From NCBI GenBank assembly GCA_905221605.1, contig CAJNDS010001589.1, positions 1 to 13,516 of the forward strand: DNA of 13,516 nucleotides, given 5' to 3'. This document shows, piece after piece, positions 1 through 8,508 of this stretch; the first letter of the stretch is position 1, and the number at the start of each line of letters is the position of its first letter. The position numbers and the translations under genes were made by a program. Below the pieces are notes generated by a model. It saw only the letters and a list, made by a program, of their open reading frames with translations. It had not been told where the DNA came from and did no database searches. Source of the stretch: Symbiodinium natans. Lineage: Eukaryota; Sar; Dinophyceae; Suessiales; Symbiodiniaceae.

Positions 1-1027
1 AGAAAGGAAGAAAGGAAGAAAGGAAGAAAGGAAGAAAGGAAGAAAGGAAGAAAGGAAGAAAGGAAGAAAGGAAGAAAGGAAGAAAGGAAGAAAGGAAGAA
101 AGGAAGAAAGGAAGAAAGGAAGAAAGGAAGAAAGGAAGAAAGGTAGAAAGGAAGAAAGGAAGAAAGGAAGAAAGGAAGAAAGGAAGAAAGGAAGAAAGGA
201 AGAAAGGAAGAAAGGAAGAAAGGAAGAAAGGAAGAAAAGAAGAAAGGAAGAAAGGAAGAAAGGAAGAAAGGAAGAAAGGAAGAAAGGAAGAAAGGAAGAA
301 AGGAAGAAAGGAAGAAAGGAAGAAAGGAAGACAGGAAGAAAGGAAGAAAGGAAGAAAGGAAGAAAGGAAGAAAGAAGAAAAGAAGAGAGGAAGAAAGGAA
401 GAAAGGAAGAAAAGAAGAAAGGAAGAAAGGAAGAAAGGAAGAAAGGAAGAAAGGAAGAAAGGAAGAAAGGAAGAAAGGAAGAAAGGAAGAAAGGACGAAA
501 GGAAGAAAGCAAGAAAGGAAGAAAGGAAGAAAGGAAGAAAGGAAGAAAGGAAGAAAGGAAGAAAGGAAGAAAGGAAGAAAGGAAGAAAGGAAGAAAGGAA
601 GAAAGGAAGAAAGGAAGAAAGGAAGAAAGGAAGAAAGGAAGAAAGAAAGAAAGGAAGAAAGGAAGAAAGGAAGAAAGGAAGAAAGGAAGAAAGGAAGAAA
701 GGAAGAAAGGAAGAAAGGAAGAAAGGAAGAAAGGAAGAAAGAAGAAAAGAAGAGAGGAAGAAAGGAAGAAAGGAAGAAAAGAAGAAAGGAAGAAAGGAAG
801 AAAGGAAGAAAGGAAGAAAGGAAGAAAGGAAGAAAGGAAGAAAGGAAGAAAGGAAGAAAGGAAGAAAAGAAGAAAGGAAGAAAGGAAGAAAGGAAGAAAG
901 GAAGAAAGGAAGAAAGGAAGAAAGGAAGAAAGGAAGAAAAGAAGAAAGGAAGAAAGGAAGAAAGGAAGAAAGGAAGAAAGGAAGAAAGGAAGAAAGGAAG
1001 AAAGGAAGAAAGGAAGAAAGGAAGAAA
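1..1027. repeat. 8-mer purine minisatellite (GGAAGAAA)n
   Basis: About 128 head-to-tail copies of an 8-base purine unit, GGAAGAAA, running off the left edge. Only four pyrimidines interrupt it on the + strand (T144, C332, C496, C510). Single G-to-A changes, for example at 238 and 646, and a cluster of length-changing variants at 371-390 and 738-757 are the other imperfections. The 52 bases at 371-422 and 738-789 are identical, variants included, so part of the array was copied as a block. No stop codon exists in the pure unit on either strand. A frame would give an eight-residue K/R/E/G cycle on + or an S/F/L/P cycle on -, but indels shift it and nothing indicates translation. A near-pure purine strand this long can form non-B DNA. 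Confidence 0.98.
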
Positions 1028-1091
1028 GGAAGGAAGGAAGGAAGGAAGGAAGGAAGCGAGGAAGCGAGGAAGCCAGGAAGCCAGGAAGCCA
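1028..1091. repeat. Transition zone of the minisatellite: GGAA, then GCGA and GCCA variants
   Basis: Seven GGAA tetramers (1028-1055) are followed by GCGA and one GGAAGCGA unit, then three GGAAGCCA units (1068-1091). These bridge the left array (GGAAGAAA) and the next (GGAAGCAA) by successive small changes in the second half of the 8-mer. Confidence 0.95.
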
Positions 1092-1235
1092 GGAAGCAAG
1101 GAAGCAAGGAAGCAAGGAAGCAAGGAAGCAAGGAAGCAAGGAAGCAAGGAAGCAAGGAAGCAAGGAAGCAAGGAAGCAAGGAAGCAAGGAAGCAAGGAAG
1201 CAAGGAAGCAAGGAAGCAAGGAAGCAAGGAGGCAA
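1092..1235. repeat. (GGAAGCAA)17 array
   Basis: Seventeen perfect 8-mers GGAAGCAA (1092-1227) and one variant, GGAGGCAA (1228-1235). The unit differs from the left array by one base (A to C). Confidence 0.97.
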
Positions 1236-1664
1236 GGAAAAGGCAAGGAACAAGCAAGGAAGAAGCAAGGAAGAGGCAAGGAAGAGGCAAGGAAGAGGCA
1301 AGGAAGAGGCAAGGAAGAGGCAAGGAAGAGGCAAGGAAAAGGCAAGGAAGAGGCAAGGAAGAAGCAAGGAAAAGGCAAGGAAGGAGCAAGGAAGAGGCAA
1401 GGCAGAAGCAAGGAAGAAGCAAGGAAGGAGCAAGGAAGAGGCAAGGCAGAAGCAAGGAAGAAGCAAGGAAGCAGCAAGGAAGCAGCAAGGAAGCAGCAAG
1501 GAAGCAGCAAGGAAGCAGCAAGGAAGCAGCAAGGAAGAAGCAAGGAAGAAGCAAGGAAGAAGCAAGGAAGAAGCAAGGAAGAAGCAAGGAAGAAGCAAGG
1601 AAGAAGCAAGGAAGAAGCAAGGAAGAAGCAAGGAAGAAGCAAGGAAGAAGCAAGGAAGAAGCAA
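1236..1664. repeat. 11-mer array, 39 units (GGAAGARGCAA family)
   Basis: This block is exactly 429 bases, or 39 units of 11, with no register slip. Units share GG...GCAA and vary in the middle: GGAAGAGGCAA, GGAAAAGGCAA, GGAAGGAGCAA, GGCAGAAGCAA, then six GGAAGCAGCAA (1467-1532) and twelve GGAAGAAGCAA (1533-1664). A four-unit, 44-base block at 1379-1422 is repeated perfectly at 1423-1466, a small higher-order repeat. The unit can be read as GGAAGCAA with a three-base insertion. Confidence 0.96.
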
Positions 1665-1853
1665 GGAAGCAAGGAAGCAAGGAAGCAAGGAAGCAAGGAA
1701 GCAAGGAAGCAAGGAAGCAAGGAAGCAAGGAAGCAAGGAAGCAAGGAAGCAAGGAAGCAAGGAAGCAAGGAAGCAAGGAAGCAAGGAAGCAAGGCAAGGA
1801 AGCAAGGGAGCAAGGAAGCAAGGAAGCAAGGAAGCAAGGAAGCAAGGAAGCAA
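1665..1853. repeat. Second GGAAGCAA array
   Basis: Sixteen perfect GGAAGCAA units (1665-1792), a truncated GGCAA (1793-1797), then seven further units, one of them GGGAGCAA (1806-1813). The 8-mer returns abruptly after the 11-mer block, so the 11-mers look like an expansion inside an older GGAAGCAA array. Confidence 0.97.
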
Positions 1854-1880
1854 TTCCTTCGAGTATCCAATTCCTTCGAG
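1844..1880. repeat. Array edge: small hairpin and 12-bp direct repeat
   Basis: At the right border of the satellite, AAGGAA (1844-1849), GCAA and TTCCTT (1854-1859) make a six-pair inverted repeat with a four-base loop. The 12-mer aattccttcgag occurs at 1852-1863 and again at 1869-1880. The satellite stops inside this structure and unique DNA follows. Confidence 0.8.
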
Positions 1881-2724
1881 CAGGCGGGCAGGAACTTCAA
1901 GTTCAACAACGCGCATGGAAACTACAAGCAGTTGCGAGATAGGGTGTTAAGGGGTTACCTGTAAACTGTAACTCTACCAGTACCAGACGAGCTGATCAGG
2001 TGACCTTATAGGCTGGCACGAAAGCTGCACGCCAATCTCAAGTCTACACACGCTGGAAGCTTGCGTCACATGCTTTGTACCAGACAAGCCAGCTTAGCTT
2101 CCGGCGGGGGCACGTTGCCGCTGCATCGAGAAGGGGGCGCAGTGAGGAATTCAAGGCCAAGGCCCCGTTTGCGGCATCCCCGTTGTCGCACGCAAAGACC
2201 ACCCCACACTCTACTGCCTATGGCAGAAGCACAGAGTTGAACTCCCCGGCGCGTAGATGGCAGAAGAGGCAGGCGCACATACTTAGATTTCATATCTTGC
2301 GTCCTGGCCGTGCAACAGGAACGATCCATACGCTAATCGAGACACGCCTGTAGTCCCACCAGTCTCGGAATGATTGCAATAAGGGGCTGCAAACACACGA
2401 CACTGCAACTCACACTCCTACGTTAGCTGCGTGTGTCTGTAGGACCAAGCTGCACTGGGGTGGAAATACGGCGGTGCCTGAAGGCTACATTCACCAAAAA
2501 CACTTCGTGTCTTTGGAGGTTCGACTCCCTGCCGCGCAGAGCTCGCCACCGATCGCAACCCACTCCTACAGCAATATCATCGCACACGCACACTGCAGCA
2601 TGCGACAAACATGGCAGCGATTGAAGCGCAGAGACTGCAGAGAACTCTAGCAGACACTAGCAAGGATGCTGGGCATCAGGACAAGTGACATTCAGAATGT
2701 TTCCCACCCAACCAACTGCTACCC

Positions 2725-2740
2725 CGGCGCATCAGCGCCG
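2725..2740. repeat. GC-rich inverted repeat
   Basis: CGGCGC (2725-2730), loop ATCA, GCGCCG (2735-2740): six perfect G-C pairs. No T run follows and no gene flanks it, so it is not called a terminator. Confidence 0.6.
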
Positions 2741-2827
2741 CCGAAAGTGGACGCCCACATGACCCGGCGTTGAATGGTGCGGTCTCTTAGTTCAAGTCGC
2801 AGGACTCCCACCCTACCACCCTTGCAG

Positions 2828-2949
2828 CCCACCGTGAAGCAGCGCACACGCTCAAGCCTTCTTTTGTTCTGCGGGATGCGCAGGAAAACCGATCCACAGC
2901 TTGCCTTATGCCAGCTGTACTACGTCGACCGAAAACTTCCTTCCTGGAG
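2828..2949 (+). CDS. Possible internal exon (+ strand), unknown protein
   Basis: The segment is bounded by a pyrimidine-rich stretch ending in TTGCAG (splice acceptor-like, last base 2827) and by GGAG followed by GTGAGT (a canonical donor, intron starting 2950). Between them one frame is open for 40 codons plus two bases. It gives a basic, partly hydrophobic peptide that includes MRRKTDPQLALCQLYYVDRK. I recognise no family. The acceptor tract is C-rich, and the whole strand is C-rich, so part of the signal could be compositional. No partner exons in compatible phase were identified, and other candidate exons lie on the opposite strand. This is inference from borders and openness only. Confidence 0.25.
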
Positions 2950-4015
2950 GTGAGTGGGGCGGTGGCGGGAAGTCGAATGCGACCTAGCCTAGCACTCGAA
3001 ATCTACCAGAATCTGCATGCACCTGCTTCGAGCAGTGCAACGGCTACGCGAGCCACAAGCTACAACCAACTACGCGAAAGAAGAACAACGAGACGCTTCA
3101 TGTGCTAACCGCTACGCTGGCACAGTTATGCGTGGGGTAAGCCGAGACACACGAGGCATCTCACTATAATGATACTATACTCACGACGCAAACATGTTGA
3201 TTGGAGCAGGAGCGTGGGAACGAAGGCTGTTGACCTAGTCTGCCTAAAGCGGAAAACAGCAGCAATTGCACCAGGTGCATCTTATTACGAAGGTCCTCAG
3301 GACACACTGCGTACTGCGTGCATTTTTCCACTTCTGCGCATGGCCAAGCAGCACATCTTCTGCACGCAAACTCACGCTGCACAGAGCATCACTCCAAAAA
3401 CTCTTGGAATTGGCGTACGCTGCAAAGTCCACCTTCTCTTCATTGCCTGGCATTACGCAGAGAATCGCACATCAACAACAATGCACTCTAGCCAAGACAC
3501 CTGCAAAAGACACTGTCTGCTCACAATTGGACTCCAGATCTGCAACACCTCGTTTCGGTCGGACAAAGTCATGGGCGGCATACGCTATGTGAAAGAATGA
3601 AACCCCGCACAAGAGGGCGAATTGAGGGCAGCTTGCTGGTAATCCTCCAAGACAGGAAGGTCGACAGGCGAGTAGCCATGGGGACATGGCCTTGGACAAC
3701 TCACTCCCCTCACGAAGCAACCTCATAACGCTTAGTCGCACCTGCGGTACTCCCGCACACATAGAGCTTCCGCACTATCATCGTCCAGGCATGGAAAACA
3801 TACCTGAAAACGGACAAACCACAGCCTAGCTGCTTTCTCAATCACGGCTGATGCACATCAAAGAACAATCACCTGACAGGCAACTTCGGCAATCTTCTTG
3901 TCTGCAACGGAGCCAAAGAACGACACGCGGCCTCAAGGGGCAACCGCAGATTATACTGACTTTTGGACTTTTGGGCGCTTCATCAAAACCCCTAACAAAG
4001 CAAGGCACAAGGCGC

Positions 4016-4021
<6 letters not shown>

Positions 4022-4048
<27 letters not shown>
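4022..4048. repeat. (CA)13 microsatellite
   Basis: A perfect CA dinucleotide run of 27 bases. On the minus strand it would read (TG)n. Confidence 0.97.
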
Positions 4049-4576
4049 TTTGGTCGAGCAATTCGGCCGATATCGCTGCAAATTTCTGCAGATCGCAGAA
4101 AGCAAAGCAAAAGTTTCCTGCTAACCTGCGCGATCGCCTTGTGACCCTGCTGGGTCGTTTGCATCAGGGTAGGCCAGGCAGGGCGAGCGGCCGCTGCACA
4201 CGGCGGTGAACCATAGCATCCTACACATCCTACACATGCATCGCAGTGGCTCAAAAACACATGAAGCCCGGTAGCTACACATCCTCGACTCGGAACCGAC
4301 AGCAACACAATTACACGCTAGTCAAAGCACCGCACACATTTCAGACGCAAGTTCCAGGCCGGATGCTGATCATTAGTGGACGCTACTTCTTGTCTCTACT
4401 GGAGCACAAAAAGCAAACCCGCCTGCGCAATACCCTCGGTATGCCATCGGCGCAGCGCACGACCCGTCAGACTTAGCAAGCCAACCAGTCGGACAAGGCA
4501 CAGCATAATCCACGCGCCCACACTGCCGACCTATCACAAAGATTCAAAAAAGTCAAGAGCTACGTCAGCCACACAC
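4049..4576. other. Unique sequence without a recognisable gene
   Basis: A/C-biased, short open frames only. It holds a 9-bp perfect tandem duplication, catcctaca, at 4217-4225 and 4226-4234. Nothing else is apparent. Confidence 0.55.
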
Positions 4577-4780
4577 CTGGGCCAAATAGAACGGCGGACA
4601 TGGCCGATCTTTGCTGGGCGCTCTTGCTGCTTGTTCCCTTGAGAACTCCTGCACGGCATCACGGGCCGCCTGTTTTGCGAGCTTATCAACTTCCAGCGGC
4701 GTCACCTGCCACTTCAAGCAACAGGCGCTGATCGCAGCGATCTTCGAGTCAGATCGCACAGGGCAGCCCCACCTTGACTC
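4577..4780 (-). CDS. Possible internal exon (- strand), unknown protein
   Basis: On the minus strand, TGTGTTTTGGCAG (acceptor-like, AG at 4782-4781) precedes the segment and CAG followed by GTGTGT (a weak donor) closes it. The interval is 204 bases, exactly 68 codons, open in the frame that starts at the first base. The middle, including DKLAKQAARDAVQEFSREQA, would form a charged amphipathic helix, and the codons look ordinary. I recognise no family. A 262-codon frame is open on the opposite strand here (4611-5399), so openness alone proves little. A T/G-rich upstream tract fits the minus strand being the transcribed sense strand, which is an inference. Confidence 0.25.
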
Positions 4781-5335
4781 CTGCCAAAACACACGCCCCA
4801 GGCATTGCAGCACTTGTGAACTTGGACACTTCAAAAAAATCACAGAACCGCACCGCGAAGCAGGGGCTCATGCCAGCCATGCACAGCGACGCACGCTACC
4901 AGCAGAAGACACCAGAACATCATCGCAGCAAGACCACGTAGTCCAGACTGATGCTGTCACTTTAGCCTCGTGGCCTGAATCTGTTTTCCCACCAACATTA
5001 AGCCAGTGTCAAACAGAATCGAGGACCCGACACCAAGCGAGCTGCTCTGAGCGTCGCGTAGTAGTCTCGCACACGCAGCAACACAAGTTGACCATGATCA
5101 CGCAAAAATACGCAAAACACACGCGCGCTCTTCTGCATTGCGCGATGCTCCGCTGCACTCCACCTCATGAGCCACCTCATGAGCACACTCCTCGTCATCG
5201 CAAGTCCGCACACGTGTTGCTTTTGCATCGCAGGCACTCACACGTAGCAGCTGGACTGCGCAAGTCCAAGCTGCGCAAGCTCATCCGCACAAGCTCATCC
5301 CTCGGTTATAAGCGCACCATGGGCGCCCAAAGAAA
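4781..5335. other. Unique sequence; short in-frame tandem duplications
   Basis: Covered on + by the second half of a 262-codon open frame (4611-5399) with no recognisable domain and a composition rich in H, T, R and S, as expected from A/C-rich DNA. It contains a perfect 12-bp tandem duplication, cacctcatgagc, at 5161-5172 and 5173-5184, and a repeated caagctcatcc around 5277-5300. I do not call it a gene. Confidence 0.5.
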
Positions 5336-5351
5336 GGGGAGGGCGGGCGGG
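5336..5351 (+). other. G-quadruplex motif
   Basis: GGGG-A-GGG-C-GGG-C-GGG: four G runs with one-base loops on the + strand, against a background in which that strand is poor in G relative to C. It lies just after the 8-bp palindrome GGGCGCCC (5321-5328). Confidence 0.8.
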
Positions 5352-7378
5352 CAACTGAAGAACAAGCAAAGGTGCACCGACTCGATTGCACCAATGTGAC
5401 TCAATACCAAGCTGTAAGGCCAACCACGCAATCACCAATCATGCTGTGTGGCTTTGGCGCGTGCAAAGAATTGCAAGCATGCCGTGGCACGCGGGCATAC
5501 GACCTGGCACGAGCTGGCAGCTGGCCCTGTTTCAAGGTCGCAACGAAGACCTCAACTCCCCCGCCCCAAGCATTTCGTGAGGGAAAGAGGGGAACAAAAA
5601 TCTGGGGCTCACCTGACGTGAAACACACTGCTGCTCTCCTATCTGCTGATATGATTCGCGCAACAACGACTCTCGCCACGCAACAGGCTCAACATGCGAT
5701 GAATGCGTGCTCTGCGCTCAGAACAAACAGCACTAAACGCGCGCTCAGCGCACAATATCCATCGCGCAGCACAGGACCCCGACTTCAGATCCCTGGCGGG
5801 GCCTCAAAGCATTTTGCCACAGAATGCCCACCCAACTTACCCCCTACCTTTCAGTCGTGGTGACACCTGTTCCCTTGCACGGCAGGCACTTCCGACCACA
5901 GCATGTTCATTGCAGACAAACCTGACTCTTGGGTCCACTCGCAACGCGCGCCGAGAACTTCAGAACTTTGGTTGCTTTGCCTCAGAGTGGCCCATCGTGA
6001 GCTGCTAGGTCTGAGCCAGAAAGCTCCCCCAACGGCAGCTGTTCCGAGACTGCGGGGCTGGCGCCTTTGGCGCGGCAAGGCCACGCAAAGCGGCACATTG
6101 CAGCCAGTCCCGCTTTTTCAGGCACTGACATGCCAGCAAAGGTCAGAGCAGGGGAGCATTCACCTGCAAGCAGGAAGCGCAAACCAGAGGCACTGACCAC
6201 CGCTGAATGGCGACCTGTGTATTCACGTGGAGCGACACAGAGCTCTGCGCAAGACAATTGCGGCATCAACGCATGGAGCTGACATTGCATGTTGGCACAC
6301 GTGGCCTGTGTTCTGAACATTTGTCCAACCCTGACTGAGAACACAACCAGCACAGCGATACATGATGCACCCAAGCATCTTTCTTGCCTTTGGGCATGTC
6401 TCGAAGGATCTTTGGCAAGAGGCACGGCACGGAAAATCCGCTTCACACCTGTGACAAGAAAAGAAGCATTATGAAGGCCGGCAAACAGCGGCCACGCCTG
6501 GCCTCCAAGCAAAGTCCTATGGGCACGAACAAATTGGATTTCAAGTCTCTTGCAGTTGCACCAGATTGCAGCACATCACAGCATGGGCGGGCACCTCAAG
6601 ATCGCTCAGGCTTAGCTTGGACAACTTGACCGCTCCACAAAGGCCCACGTACGTTGGCGGCGGATCACAGGAGCCTGCGTCCACCAGCAAAAAGCAACCT
6701 GCGCTGACTTCTTTGGCATGGCAAGACCGTCTGGCAGTTTGCGCCAGGCCCTCGGGCAATCTGAAAAGTCGCGGGCGCAGCCGCCCAAGAAGATTTGCCT
6801 CGTTGCATCTAGTCTAACATATTCGATCTTTCACACGGCTGCACGCCTGGGGGAATGACCTTTTCAACGCTATGGCCACCGCCTGGCGTACGTCGTCACC
6901 TGATGCCACCGTTGCACATGCTGCAAGCAGCACCCGCACGTCAGATTTACACACGTAAAGCAGCGAGCTCTGCATCTGCGAGGAGATCTGCCTCCGGTAG
7001 GAACTCAGAGAAACCACAGCAAGACGGCGTCAGCAACCCTGAACAGAGACCCAATCAAGCCAACGAAGCAAGTCCTGAACCCAACTGCAGACTCACGCCC
7101 CTTCTTTTTGTCGTATGAAGGTGGTGGAAAGTACGGCCAGCAACATTTCACTGACCTCACGGCTACTCCCGAACGCGGAAGTCCTTGCAAACATGGTGTT
7201 TTGTAAAGATCCCTAATGAACACGGCGCAACGAGGGGGTCGCGACAGGGTCCTTGCAATCACCTTTTGCTGCAAGGAACAGCGGTCCCCAACAAGCCATG
7301 AAGCAGATCATTCAGAGAGGCATTTGGCGCTCAATCCCCAAGGAACAGCACGTACTTTCAGTGTCAGTTCTTTCTCCA
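5352..7378. other. Unique sequence without a supported gene
   Basis: Many overlapping open frames of 60-176 codons on both strands, none recognisable. Minus-strand donor-like sites exist: CAG then GTGAGC, exon side ending at 5613, and CAG then GTGAATG, exon side ending at 6164. The open stretches before them lack convincing acceptors. A short GC hairpin lies at 6061-6073 (GCGCC-TTT-GGCGC). Nothing else stands out. Confidence 0.5.
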
Positions 7379-7598
7379 GGTACTAACATTGCTTTCGGAG
7401 TTTTTCTCTGGTCGGGACGATACCTCTCGCAACTGACTTTTTGTATAAGGACGATATCTGCCAGCGTAGTTTGAAGGCATCTGACCATAGTATACCATTG
7501 TTTCCGGAAAGTGATCTCTGGTCGGGACGATACCTGTCACAATTGACTTTTTGTATAAGGACGATACCTGCGAGTGTACTTTGAAGGCGTCCTGTGCT
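7379..7598. repeat. Tandem duplication, two diverged copies of about 110 bp
   Basis: Copy 1 is about 7379-7488 and copy 2 about 7489-7598. Long blocks match at an offset of 110, for example TCTCTGGTCGGGACGATACC at 7405 and 7515 and GACTTTTTGTATAAGGACGA at 7434 and 7544, with scattered substitutions and one single-base indel. Each copy contains two GGACGATAYCT sites, giving four at 7415, 7449, 7525 and 7559, spaced 34, 76 and 34. Because 110 is not a multiple of three, the duplication would shift any reading frame, so this looks non-coding. Each copy also carries a TATAA-like tetrad before its second site. A perfect 10-bp palindrome, TTTCCGGAAA, lies at 7501-7510 in copy 2. Confidence 0.92.
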
Positions 7599-7695
7599 TC
7601 TGTTATTCTGTCATGATAAGTGTGGTTCATCTGCGTGCGCCAGATTCTAGGATTCTGCTTGACCCAGCTTGTTCTCCCGTCTTTGTCGGGATAGC

Positions 7696-7712
7696 TGAGT
7701 CATGTTGAGTCA
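7696..7712 (+). promoter_or_regulatory. Two TGAGTCA heptamers ten bases apart
   Basis: TGAGTCA occurs at 7696-7702 and 7706-7712, one helical turn apart. The heptamer is the consensus for AP-1/GCN4-type bZIP factors in animals and fungi. Whether it is bound in this organism is unknown, and chance is possible. A TATAAT-like sequence lies just downstream (around 7718). Confidence 0.25.
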
Positions 7713-7850
7713 CTTGTGATATAATTCAGGGTTTTACTTGGCTGCGCGCGTTCTCTTGCGATTTACGCATAGGCACGACTTTCCTGTAATCCTTTCCCGC
7801 TCTTGTTTAACGCAAACTAGCAAGGACTTCTCATGTGAATCCCCATGTAG

Positions 7851-8305
7851 ACACCCCAAACGCAACGACCCCCCGAAACACTCTCCCACAATGTCTGCTG
7901 GTCAACGCAACGACTTTAGCAGTTGGGAGTAACAATCGATCCTAGCCCACATCAGCCAGGCGCTGACAAAAATGACCATCAGCCGCGTCGCTGACAAACA
8001 TGCACCCTGCCCGAAGGTTTCGATCAGGCGAGAGCGGGTGGGAGATCAAAACCTTGGGCGGCTCCCGCGACATGCGCCACCGCACTTCCTTGGTACTGAT
8101 CACTGCACAAAGCCACACACCTGCAACAAGACTCTGATAGACTCTGAGACGCTGCACCTTCCATGCGTGCCAAACCTGGGCCAACCTCGGTATCCCTCTA
8201 CAATCTCGCACTCACTGAACACAAGCGGCCGTTTTATCAGACGTTGGGATTATGTGCACCCGAGTGCAAAGAAGCAAAGAAGCCTCCTGGCATCTCCAGG
8301 CATCT
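7851..8305. other. Unique sequence, return to A/C bias
   Basis: Short open frames only. A perfect 10-bp duplication, catctccagg, at 8291-8300 and 8301-8310 abuts the dispersed repeat. No gene is recognised. Confidence 0.5.
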
Positions 8306-8508
8306 CCAGGCTCCAGGGACAGCAGTCCCACTCTACCCAACCCACTTTTTCGGGCGGGTGGGTGGGAAAACAAAGACAACTGGCTGCACAAGCCATCTAG
8401 TAGCAGCCCAACACGGACGGACTGCTGGACAGCTCCTTACACGCAAGTATACACAAGGCGTGCATGCGACATAGAAAGGGCCGCTGTCGCGTGTAGCAAC
8501 AGCGCAAC
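8306..8508. repeat. Dispersed repeat, copy A
   Basis: Aligns with 10767-10951 in the same orientation. Bases 8306-8330 match 10767-10791 at 24 of 25 positions, including GGGACAGCAGTCCC. Then ggctgcacaagc matches at 8382 and 10810, and 8461-8508 matches 10904-10951 at 37 of 48 positions. Copy A has a net 33 extra bases between the first two blocks, and these carry a complete G-quadruplex motif. On the minus strand the 48-base block reads VALLLHATAALSMSHA, followed soon by an in-frame TAA. It may be a fragment of a decayed gene or of a mobile element. No target-site duplication or terminal repeat was identified. Confidence 0.8.
8352..8366 (+). other. G-quadruplex motif
   Basis: GGG-C-GGG-T-GGG-T-GGG followed by AAAA. 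All loops are one base, the most stable class of such motifs. It lies in the extra sequence that distinguishes repeat copy A from copy B. Confidence 0.85.

Larger units (their letters stand above)
1881..4021. other. Mostly unique sequence, no clear gene
   Basis: A/C-biased DNA on the + strand with only short open frames, the largest 143 codons at 3169-3600, which resembles nothing I know. It contains a GC-rich hairpin at 2725-2740, a lone B-box-like 11-mer at 2518-2528, and one exon-like segment at 2828-2949 listed separately. Otherwise I see nothing specific. Confidence 0.6.
7360..7850. other. T-rich, skew-inverted island
   Basis: Here the + strand changes from A/C-rich to T-rich. By hand count, 7381-7440 has A11 C15 G12 T22 and 7621-7680 has A7 C17 G15 T21, while a typical flank such as 12121-12180 has A20 C19 G13 T8. 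Boundaries are approximate. The island contains the 110-bp tandem duplication and a pair of TGAGTCA heptamers. It may be an inserted element in reverse orientation, or a regulatory or transcribed segment of opposite polarity. No terminal repeats were seen. Confidence 0.6.

Noticed and set aside
1-1853. Stop-free frames through the satellite (octapeptide-repeat protein)
   Set aside because: Open only because the unit lacks stop codons. No start codon, and indels shift the frame repeatedly.
1-1853. CRISPR array
   Set aside because: Repeats are contiguous with no unique spacers, and the sequence looks eukaryotic.
2518-2528. GGTTCGACTCC, a perfect match to the polymerase III B-box, suggesting a tRNA or SINE
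   Set aside because: The T-stem around it has mismatches, no acceptor stem pairs with the bases about 72 upstream, and no convincing A-box is present. Taken as a chance 11-mer.
4611-5399. 262-codon open frame on +, with a stretch (CSTCELGHFKK) recalling a zinc knuckle
   Set aside because: The spacing does not fit CX2CX4HX4C, and the last cysteine is missing. Composition follows the A/C-rich strand, and a minus-strand exon candidate overlaps it.
5319-5399. ATG in an ACCATGG context followed by a basic peptide, with TTATAAG just upstream
   Set aside because: Only 26 codons, the TATA-like sequence is too close to the ATG, and the basic residues come from the G-rich motif itself. It is the tail of the frame above.
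5613-5691. Minus-strand open segment ending in CAG-GTGAGC
   Set aside because: Good donor but only about 25 open codons after a TGA, and no convincing acceptor.
5982-6512. 176-codon minus-strand open frame
   Set aside because: No ATG in a supporting context, no recognisable domain, and an open + frame over part of the same span.
7364-7630. 88-codon minus-strand frame across the 110-bp duplication
   Set aside because: The two copies are read in different frames (110 is not a multiple of three), so the duplication does not preserve a protein.
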